Shown: piece by piece, positions 14,944-22,300 of the stretch
Numbering within the stretch: position 1 is the first letter of the stretch
How the letters are laid out: every line of letters begins with the position of its first letter
Assembly: GCA_937926875.1 (NCBI GenBank)
Contig: CALBAX010000066.1
Coordinates: 1-23,496, forward strand
DNA length: 23,496 bases
From: an uncultured Desulfovibrio sp.
Lineage (GTDB): Bacteria; Desulfobacterota; Desulfovibrionia; Desulfovibrionales; Desulfovibrionaceae
Direction of reading: 5' to 3'
Notes under the pieces: model-generated
The model's database searches: none
The model's input: the letters and a program-made list of their open reading frames with translations, nothing else
Told to the model about the DNA's origin: nothing
Made by a program: the position numbers and the translations under genes

Positions 14944-15999
14944 ATGGCTGAAACCATGCATGCACTGGTCTATCACGGTACCAACGACCTGCGGCTGGAG
15001 GAACGCCCCCTGCCGCGGATACAGGATCCGCGTGACGCCATCGTCAAAGTGGAACTTTCCAGCATCTGCGCCAGTGACCTGCATATCCGCAACGGCGCGG
15101 TACCGCGTGCCCTGCCCGGCACGGTGCTGGGGCACGAATTCGTGGGCGAAGTGGTAGAGACGGGCAGCGAGGTCCGCAAAGTACGCCCCGGCCAGCGTGT
15201 GGCCGCCAATGTGGAGACGTTTTGCGGCACCTGCTGGTTCTGCCGCCAGGGCTACGTCAACAACTGCCGCCACGGCGGCTGGGAGCTGGGCTGCCGCATC
15301 GACGGCTGCCAGACCGAGTATGTGCGCGTGCCCTTTGCGGACAACGGGCTCGACCCCATCCCCGATCCCCTGTCCTATCAGGACGTGCTGCTGGTGGGCG
15401 ACGTGCTGGCCAGCGGCTACTTTGGAGCGGAGCTGGCCGCCATCCGCCCCGGCGACAGCGTGGCCGTACTGGGGGCCGGGCCCGTGGGCCTGTGCGCCAT
15501 GCAGTGCGCGCGCCTGTTCGGCCCCGCGCAGGTCATCGCCGTGGACATCCTGCCCAGCCGCCTGCACCTGGCCCGGGAACGCGGCTATGCCGACCTGGCG
15601 CTCGACGCCGCCGCGGACGACGTGGAAGCGCGCATCCTCGAAGCCACCGGCGGTCTGGGCGCCGATGCGGTCATCGAATGCGCTGGCGGGCACGATACCT
15701 TCCAGACCGCCTGGAAGGTGGCCCGTCCCAATGCCACCGTGGCCGTGGTGGCCATGTATGAACAAGCGCAGAGCCTGCCCCTGCACCTGATGTACGGCAA
15801 GAACCTGACCTTCCGCACCGGCGGTGTGGATGCCACCCACAGCGCGGAACTGATCCGCCTCATCGAGCGCGGCCGCATCGACACCAACCCGCTCATCACC
15901 CACAGCCTGCCCCTGAACAAGATCCTGGAAGGCTACCGCATCTTCGAACAGCGGCAGGACGACTGCATCAAGTGCGCCATCACGCCCTGGAAGCGCTGA
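14944..15999 (+). CDS. Zinc-dependent alcohol dehydrogenase (medium-chain dehydrogenase/reductase)
   Basis: 351 residues, cytoplasmic, NAD(P)-dependent oxidation of an alcohol or polyol. Catalytic zinc ligands are Cys42 (SSICASDLH) and His64-Glu65 (GHEF), with Asp153 as a likely further ligand. The structural zinc lobe has all four cysteines (94, 97, 100, 108). The Rossmann domain shows GAGPVG at 177-182 and ends the next strand with an acidic residue (AVDILPSR), which favours NAD over NADP. ATG 14944 is supported by GGAGG at 14935-14939; an in-frame ATG at 14902 falls in the promoter/operator region and is rejected. It ends with a strong terminator, so it is a single-gene unit under its own promoter. 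The substrate is not predictable; threonine- or sorbitol-type and short secondary alcohols are all possible. Confidence 0.9.
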   Translation: MAETMHALVYHGTNDLRLEERPLPRIQDPRDAIVKVELSSICASDLHIRNGAVPRALPGTVLGHEFVGEVVETGSEVRKVRPGQRVAANVETFCGTCWFCRQGYVNNCRHGGWELGCRIDGCQTEYVRVPFADNGLDPIPDPLSYQDVLLVGDVLASGYFGAELAAIRPGDSVAVLGAGPVGLCAMQCARLFGPAQVIAVDILPSRLHLARERGYADLALDAAADDVEARILEATGGLGADAVIECAGGHDTFQTAWKVARPNATVAVVAMYEQAQSLPLHLMYGKNLTFRTGGVDATHSAELIRLIERGRIDTNPLITHSLPLNKILEGYRIFEQRQDDCIKCAITPWKR

Positions 16000-16020
16000 C
16001 CGCATCAAACGCTCTACACG

Positions 16021-16043
16021 AGGGCCCTGCGGGGCCCTTTTTT
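16021..16043 (+). terminator. Intrinsic terminator of the alcohol dehydrogenase gene
   Basis: AGGGCCC/GGGCCCT stem with a four-base loop; the last T of the stem begins a run of six T's (16038-16043). It lies 21 nt after the stop codon. Confidence 0.85.
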
Positions 16044-16211
16044 ATGGATCACGGAGGCGGCCCTCCCCCCTGCCTCCCGGCGACGCCGGACAGCCCCCTC
16101 TCCGTCCCAAAACGGAAAATGGACTTGCCTGGGACAGCACTTCTGTCTACGCTGCTCATATCCGGGAGGCGGCCCCCTGCTGCCCCCGTCAGACCGTAAC
16201 CGGAGTTGCGT

Positions 16212-16331
16212 ATGGACCTGTTTTCCGTTCTGGGGCTGGCGGACGCCCCGGTGCTGCTGGCGGTGCTCTCGCTGCTGGCTGCACTGGTGCTTTCCCTCTT
16301 CAGCCTGATCCGTCAAGGGAGGGGACATTAG
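16212..16331 (+). CDS. Symporter small accessory protein, 39-residue single-helix membrane peptide
   Basis: The frame runs from ATG 16212 to TAG 16329-16331. It encodes a short amphipathic start (MDLFSVLGLADAP), one strongly hydrophobic helix of about 20 residues (13-33), and a basic tail IRQGRGH, which predicts the C terminus in the cytoplasm. GGAG at 16202-16205 with 6 nt spacing supports translation. The symporter ATG begins at the very next base, so the two are almost certainly translated together. Tiny membrane peptides ahead of SSS-family symporters are known in several bacteria and are thought to help assembly or activity. A weak promoter candidate (TTGCCT, 17 nt, TACGCT, 16125-16153) lies upstream. 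Function here rests on position and hydrophobicity only. Confidence 0.75.
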   Translation: MDLFSVLGLADAPVLLAVLSLLAALVLSLFSLIRQGRGH

Positions 16332-17786
16332 ATGCTGGTCGATGTCCTCATCTGGGGCGGTTATATCGCCCTGTTCATCTGGCTGTCCCGCAAGGGCAGC
16401 GGGCACGATGTCATGGTCTCGGGCCGCGTGGGCTTCGGCATCCAGGCCTTTGCCTATGTGGCGACCTATATCTCCGCTGTGGCCCTGGTGGGCTTTGGCG
16501 GGCTGGCCTATGCCTACGGCATGCAGATGCTGCTGGTGGCCGCCGGTAACGTCTGGCTGGGGACCTGGATCGTCTATCGCTATCTGGCCTGGCCCACCCG
16601 CCTTTGCCAGCGCAACCTGCAGGCCCGCACCCCGGTGCAGCTGCTGGCCAACGGCCACCGCAGCCCCCTGCTGGGCCGCTGTCTGGCCCTGATCTTTGCC
16701 GTGTTCCTGGGCGTCTACGCCTCGGCCGTCATCAAGGGCGCGGCCCTGCTGCTGGCCCAGATCATGCCCGTGCCTGTCTGGCTGCTGGTCTGGATCGTGG
16801 CCCTGCTGGTGGCAGCGGCCATCTATATGGGCGGCCTGCGCGGCGTGCTCTATACCGAAGCCATGCAGGGCTTCGTCATGCTGGTGGGCATCTGCATGCT
16901 GACCGTGGCCGTGTTCGACAAGGTGGGCGGCCCGGTGGAAGGCATGGCCCGGCTGGCGGAACTGGCGCCCACCGCGACGGCCAATACCGGCTTCGTCTCG
17001 CTGGCTGACGGCGGACAGGGCTGGTTCATCATCTCGCTGGTCATCGTCACGTCCGTGGCGGTCTGGGCCCAGCCCCAGATGATCCAGCGTCATTTTGCCC
17101 TCAATTCCGCCCGGCAGGTCAACCGCATCACGCCGCTGGCCATGCTGGTGCTGACCGTGCTGGTGGGCGGCGCCTACTATGTGGCCAGCCTGGCCCGCCT
17201 GTTCATGCCCGAAGTGGCCTCGCCCGATGACGTCATGCCCGCCCTGGTCAAGATGCTGCTGCCCGACATCGGCCTGCAGCTCTTCGTGCTGGCCATCGTC
17301 TCGGCCTCCCTGTCCACGGCCACGGCCATCTTCCACATCGCCGTGGCAGCCATCGCCGAAGACCTGCCGGGCCGCAAGACCTCGCGCGGCATGTGGGTCG
17401 CGGGCATCGTCTTCTGTGTGCTGCTCAGCGGCGGCTGTGCCCAGATCAAGGGGCAGATCATCGCCATGCTCTGCACCACCAGCTGGAGCATCGTGGGCTC
17501 CACGGTACTGGTGGCCTATGTGGCCCTGGTGCGCTTCGGCAAGCGCAGCAGCCTGGCCGCCTGGTGCAGCTGCGCCGCGGGCTTCGTGAGCTGTATGCTC
17601 TGGTACCTCATGACGCATCCGCAGTTCGCCATCCTGCCCATGCCCTGGCCCTCCCTGGCCGCGCTGCCGCCCTTCTTCGTGGGCTTTGCCTTCTCTCTGG
17701 CGGGCTGGGGGCTCGGCTGGGCCCTGGACGGCGAAGGACGCCGGAATTCCTCCTTCTGGCCCGCGGGCATGAAGCCCGGGATGTAG
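16332..17786 (+). CDS. Sodium:solute symporter (SSS family)
   Basis: 484 residues with about 12-13 hydrophobic helices; inner membrane, sodium-coupled uptake of an unidentified solute. Family features: the early VSGRVGFGIQAFAYVATYISAVALVGFGGLAY segment is split here as VSGRVGFGIQ then YISAVALVGFGG (about 30-60); GGLRGVLYTEAMQG (about 168-181) is the classic SSS signature region; and SASLSTATAIFH (about 327-338) carries the Ser/Thr residues expected at the conserved Na2 site. AGGGAGGGG at 16316-16324 sits inside the upstream peptide gene 7 nt before the ATG, which starts immediately after that gene's TAG. Codons at the 3' end can form a small CGGGC/GCCCG stem followed by six T's (17764-17792), a possible weak terminator. 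Substrate (organic acid, amino acid or vitamin) cannot be told from sequence. Confidence 0.9.
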   Translation: MLVDVLIWGGYIALFIWLSRKGSGHDVMVSGRVGFGIQAFAYVATYISAVALVGFGGLAYAYGMQMLLVAAGNVWLGTWIVYRYLAWPTRLCQRNLQARTPVQLLANGHRSPLLGRCLALIFAVFLGVYASAVIKGAALLLAQIMPVPVWLLVWIVALLVAAAIYMGGLRGVLYTEAMQGFVMLVGICMLTVAVFDKVGGPVEGMARLAELAPTATANTGFVSLADGGQGWFIISLVIVTSVAVWAQPQMIQRHFALNSARQVNRITPLAMLVLTVLVGGAYYVASLARLFMPEVASPDDVMPALVKMLLPDIGLQLFVLAIVSASLSTATAIFHIAVAAIAEDLPGRKTSRGMWVAGIVFCVLLSGGCAQIKGQIIAMLCTTSWSIVGSTVLVAYVALVRFGKRSSLAAWCSCAAGFVSCMLWYLMTHPQFAILPMPWPSLAALPPFFVGFAFSLAGWGLGWALDGEGRRNSSFWPAGMKPGM

Positions 17787-18174
17787 TTTTTTGCAATACA
17801 GGAAAGGGGACACCTTTGCGTTGCCGCCGATGCCCGTAAAGCTCCTGCATCATCAACGGGCAGGCCCTGCGGGCCGCCATCCGGCCGCACTGGGGCGAAA
17901 GGAGCTTCCGTTGCCTTCAAGCTCCCTCCCCTTCCCCAGCGTGTTTTATGAGGGAAGATGGCGAGGAGGTGACGGGATGGCCCGTACAGCATGAAAAGAC
18001 GGCATGCCCCGCCAGAAGGCACAAAAAGACCGGCGGCCCGCAACAGGGCGCCGGTCTTTTTGTATCTGTCATGTTTTGTGATGGCCGCATTGCTGTTGCC
18101 GCGTTCCTGCCCGGAAGATGAGGAAGGACGCCCGGCTGCCGCCAGACGGTCGCCCAGCCATGCGCGTTGCCGCC
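17787..18174. other. Intergenic region, 388 nt
   Basis: Lies between the convergent symporter and glycosyltransferase genes. The only clear element is the 18021-18063 terminator. A 67-codon open frame at 17791-17994 lacks a ribosome site and similarity. A small GGCCC/GGGCC stem near 17866-17878 is unremarkable in such GC-rich DNA. No RNA gene or promoter is evident. Confidence 0.55.
18021..18063. terminator. Strong bidirectional intrinsic terminator
   Basis: Perfect 15-bp arms ACAAAAAGACCGGCG/CGCCGGTCTTTTTGT (18021-18035 and 18049-18063) with U-tracts on both strands and further CCC/GGG pairing in the loop. It lies 112 nt past the glycosyltransferase stop (minus) and 235 nt past the symporter stop (plus). 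Confidence 0.88.
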
Positions 18175-19311
18175 TCAGTCCGTCGTACCGCCCTGCCGTT
18201 TCCGCAGCCACGCAGCCCGGGCCTGATGCAGCAAGGCCAGCTGCCCCGGGATGACATCCTGCCGCCGGAAATGCCGCTCCACGGTCCGGCGGGCAGCAAG
18301 GGACAGCTCCGCCAGTTGGTGCGGCTGCGCCAGTATCCCCGCCAGTGTGGGGACCAGCTCCGCCGCCCCGCACCAGAGGCATCCCCCGCCTTCCTGCAGC
18401 AGGGGCCAGCGCGACGCATCGTCCGCCAGCACCGGCACCACGCCGCAGCTCATGGCTTCCAGCAGCACCGGCGCGGAAAGGCACGATGCCGCCGGGGCCG
18501 TGATGACGGCCGCCGTACGGAGCAGATCCCGGTAAGCTTGCAGGGAGAGACGCTCCGGCACCTCGATCCCGGGCGGCAGGGAGGTACCAAGATCCGCCAG
18601 AGATGCCCGTCCTGCCGCGCTTTCGCACAGCAGCACCGGACGGCAGTCCGGACACTGCGCCAGCAGGGCTTCCGCCAGACGCAGCATCGGCCAGACATCC
18701 GCCGCATCCCGGACAGCGCACAGCACCCGGGCCCCGGCCCCCGGGCTGGTCGTCCCGCTTGGGGCAAGGGGGGCAAAATAATCCGTATCCACCGGATACG
18801 GCAAGATCACGGCGCCCCGCTGTTCTGGATCGCGGGTCCCCGCTTCCGCCGCCAGCCTGATGACCAGATCGCTCTGCAGCATCTGGCGGCATTGCAGCAA
18901 ATGGCGGACAAGGCCCTTGCCGTCCCCGGCCAGCCCGTCAGACGGCAAACTTTCCGCAAAGCAGGCCACGAAGGCTTCGGGGAACACGTCCCGGAGGAAC
19001 AGCCCCTGCTCCAGTGCGGAGGAAAGCAGCACCATGTCCGGCACAAAGCCGCTCTTCCGCAGCAGGCGGAAGGCCTGCAGGGCCTGCCGTCCCGTCTCCA
19101 CGGCCCTGTCCAGAGCCGTGCCCGCCCCATCACCGGCAAGACGGCGGGAACGGGAAGGGAAAAGCACCACATGCCGCACCCCGGGCACACTGAAATCCCG
19201 TCTGCCCCGGCAGGAGGCAAAAAGGACCTCATGCCCCGGCTGCGCGGCAAAGGCCGCCAGCAACGGGCCCAGATCTCCCGGGAAGGTGTGGTTGACGAAA
19301 AGGATGCGCAT
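18175..19311 (-). CDS. Glycosyltransferase, GT4-like (GT-B fold)
   Basis: 378 residues, cytoplasmic or membrane-associated transfer of a sugar from a nucleotide donor. The N-terminal MRILFVNHTFPGDLGPL (1-17) and GHEVLFAS resemble the N-terminal domain of a GT4 subgroup. ILPYPVDTDYFAP (169-181) is the usual linker, and VLLEAMSCGVVPVLAD (282-297) is the donor-site loop. The EX7E motif keeps only its second Glu (E285); a Cys (277) stands at the first position, so activity or donor preference may be changed. The start at 19311 has GGAG 5 nt upstream; the frame further upstream reaches into the adhesin gene and is rejected. It lies 64 nt downstream of the adhesin on the same strand, separated by a strong hairpin. 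Modification of the adhesin or of a surface polysaccharide is possible (inference). Confidence 0.83.
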   Translation of the reverse strand: MRILFVNHTFPGDLGPLLAAFAAQPGHEVLFASCRGRRDFSVPGVRHVVLFPSRSRRLAGDGAGTALDRAVETGRQALQAFRLLRKSGFVPDMVLLSSALEQGLFLRDVFPEAFVACFAESLPSDGLAGDGKGLVRHLLQCRQMLQSDLVIRLAAEAGTRDPEQRGAVILPYPVDTDYFAPLAPSGTTSPGAGARVLCAVRDAADVWPMLRLAEALLAQCPDCRPVLLCESAAGRASLADLGTSLPPGIEVPERLSLQAYRDLLRTAAVITAPAASCLSAPVLLEAMSCGVVPVLADDASRWPLLQEGGGCLWCGAAELVPTLAGILAQPHQLAELSLAARRTVERHFRRQDVIPGQLALLHQARAAWLRKRQGGTTD

Positions 19312-19333
19312 GGAAGCTCCAGCGGATGCTGCC

Positions 19334-19365
19334 AAAAGGCGGGGCGGCCTTTGGGCCGCCCCGCC
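19334..19365 (-). terminator. Intrinsic terminator after the RTX adhesin gene
   Basis: Perfect 12-bp arms GGCGGGGCGGCC/GGCCGCCCCGCC with a four-base loop (19338-19365), followed on the minus strand by TTTT. It stands 10 nt past the adhesin stop and 23 nt before the glycosyltransferase start, so it would strongly limit read-through into that gene. Confidence 0.85.
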
Positions 19366-19375
19366 GGGATTTTGG

Positions 19376-22300
19376 TTAACTGTTGGTGTTTTCCAGGATG
19401 AAGACCTGCTGGGCCATCTCGCCATTGTCCGACGAAGAGGCGGCGTCGTGCTGGAGATTGGTCTCCAGGGTCAGGTCGTTGTCCGTGGACGTAAAGACGT
19501 GGGTACCATCGGCGGAAATGCTCTCATTCCACTTGCTCATATCCAGCGTCAGGGTCTCCTGCCCGTCGGCATTGGTGCCCAGCGTGATGCCGTACCTGTC
19601 GGCCAGATCCTGGATGCTGGTCAGACTCAGGGCAGCATCGCCCTTCAGCAGCACTTCGATACCACTGACGAGAGGCTTGTCACTGCCCGTATTGCTCAGC
19701 AAGCTGTCCAGCGTCAGGTTCTTGTCATCAGAGACCATGAAGTCGATGCCGCTGCCGCCGCTGACCAGATAGTCGGCCTTGTCGTAGACGATGATGTCGT
19801 TACCGGCACCGCCGAAGATGGCATCCTCACCTGCGCCGCCGTCCAGGTAGTCATCACCGCCCATGCCGAGGAGCACGTCATCACCGACGCCGCCGAAGAG
19901 CTGATCGTTGCCGTCGTCATCCGTGCCTTCCACGGACTTGATGAAGTCGTCCAGCTCATCCTCGGTCAGATCCTTGATGCCCTCGACCGTGACGTCGTCC
20001 AGGTTTTCGGGCTTGTCATCGCCCACCAGCAGGTCGTCGCCCGTACCGCCGTAGAGGCCGTCATGACCGCCGCCACCATAGATGGTGTCGTGCCCTTCCT
20101 GTCCGTAGATGGTATCGGAGGCGCTGCTGCCGGTGATAACGTCGTCGCCACCATCACGGCCGGTCAGGCTGTCCAGACCAATACCGGCTTCCGAGCCGTC
20201 CATGTTCAGCACCGTGCCGTCAGCCTTCACAAGGTAGAAGTCACCGTCAGCATCCACGCGGGTCTCGTAGCCCAGCTCCTCGGCATGCTGCAGCATGTAC
20301 TTGACGCTGTCGTCATGGGTCCAGCCTTCGAACTTGGTGCCCTTGAGCGCGTTGGCATTTGCCGCATTTTCCAGCCACTGGAAGACATCCGCACCGGAGC
20401 CGTAGTCGATACCGGCAGCCACAAGGGCGGCTGCGATGCTCGTGGTTTGTATCAGTTCATAACGCAGCCGGTCGGTGTTCATCACGTCACCGTAGATGAT
20501 GGTGGACGAGGTGGCGTGTTCTGCCCGGATGGTGTCGTCACCGGCATCGGCCAGATCCGTGGAGGTGATGACGCCACCGCCGACAAGCGCCGCCGTCAGG
20601 TCGTCTTCGGAATTGACAAGGTCGCTGTCGCCTTCGACAAGAGGCTGATCTCCACGCCATATGCCATTCGTCCAAGCCTTGTCACTGTCGTGCGTCTGAT
20701 ACGGATATCTCGCGACGTTCTGCCCGGAGCCGCCCGTATTGTCGATAAGGTCCAGAATGGTCTGCGCATTTTCATTCAGCGAGGTGTCCGTGCCAATGCC
20801 GATGGCGTTGACCTTCACGCCGCTTCCGGCGTTCTGAAGATCCTGAGCCGCCTCAAGGGTTTGCCTGACAGTCTCCTGGTTGCTGTAATTGCCTTCTCCT
20901 TCAACCTCAGGATTCCCCCACCAGTCCGTACCATCATAATAATACGTCGGCTTACCATCGGAAATGAAGAAGGCCAGGTTTTCGCCGCCGTTACCGGCAA
21001 CACCGCCCTCTGCAGTATCCTTGCTGAACCACTCCGTGGCCTTTTCCATGGCGGCTTCGTAGTTGGTGCCTTGGCTGTAGCTCCAGCTGTTCATGTCCTT
21101 TTGCCATGCATTCAACTGGCTGGCGAACTCGTCGTACACCCGCTGCTTTTCCGCATCAGAGGCATCGCCTTCGATGGTCCATGTACGGGTTCCCATCTCG
21201 CCGGTACCGAAGCCCACGAGCTGCAGCGAGATGTCACCGTCATGATTCTGGAGGGAAGTTTCAAAGAAGTTCTTCAGGGCGTCCACGGCCATTTCGATAC
21301 GGGAGGTATTGGTACCCGAATGCAAGGGATCCGCCATCGAACCCGACAGGTCGAGCATGATGGAGATGTTGTAGTCTTGGCCGGGCTGTACGGTGGTCTG
21401 CACTTCCACGCCACCGCTGTCGCCTGCGGCCACGGTGCCGGCAATGCCCTCACCGCCGGTGATGGTGATGGTGTCGTTACCGTTGTCGATGGAGGTATCC
21501 GTAGCCGGCGTCTGGTCCACCACTTCCAGCGGCACGTTGACCGTAGTGCTGGCAACGTCGCCGTCGGCGTCTTCGGTCTTGAAGACCAGCTCGAACTGGT
21601 TGGAGCCCTCCCCGGTTCCATCAGTCACCCGGAAGTCTTCGTACTGCTCCATGCTCCAGTTGCCGTCCTTGCCCAGCGTGGCGGTGAAGAGCTGCTCACC
21701 GTTCGCCGCCGTACCGGTCAGGATGGAATCGCCGGAAGCGCCTTCGCTGAGCGTCAGCGTCACATCCGTCTGCTGGCCATCCACCAGAACCGTGATGGTG
21801 CCGGAAGTGCCGTCTGCACTGAGGGTGCCTTCATTCACCATGCCGGCGAGGTCGAAGCGGGCATGGATGTCCGTATAGGCGTCGGCGAAACCGTCCGCAC
21901 CGGACTCAGCCGTCACCTTGCCTTCATTGATGATGATGGGATCATCACGCTTGGTGATGAAGTCAATGCCCTGGATGGTGAAGTCGCTGTTTTCATTCGG
22001 GAAGTCAGGCGTCCTGTTGTCCACGGCGGAGATGACCACCTTGTCGAAGCCGCCGAGCACCACGTCCGACGAATTGAGGGTGAACGTACCGTCGGACGAC
22101 TGGCCTTCCACGACCGTGCTGCCCACGATCTGGCCGTCACGGTAGAAGGTGACCAGCGCCTTTTCGGACACATGGTCCCACTGCGTCGTGCCTGTCGCCC
22201 CAGGTTCGCCGTTGTAGAACGCGCCGAAGTCGATGGTCACGCCGTAGGCCAGCTGACCGCCGAGATCGAACACCACGGCTTCACTGGCATTGCCGCCGAT

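Noticed and set aside
13531..17813. Minus-strand frames of 825 and 599 codons opposite the glycohydrolase, dehydrogenase and symporter genes
   Set aside because: Antisense shadows: His/Gly/Gln-rich, no start signals, opposite genes with intact catalytic motifs.
17791..17994. 67-codon plus-strand frame after the symporter
   Set aside because: No ribosome site, no hydrophobic or domain pattern, and Pro/Arg/Gly-rich chance composition.
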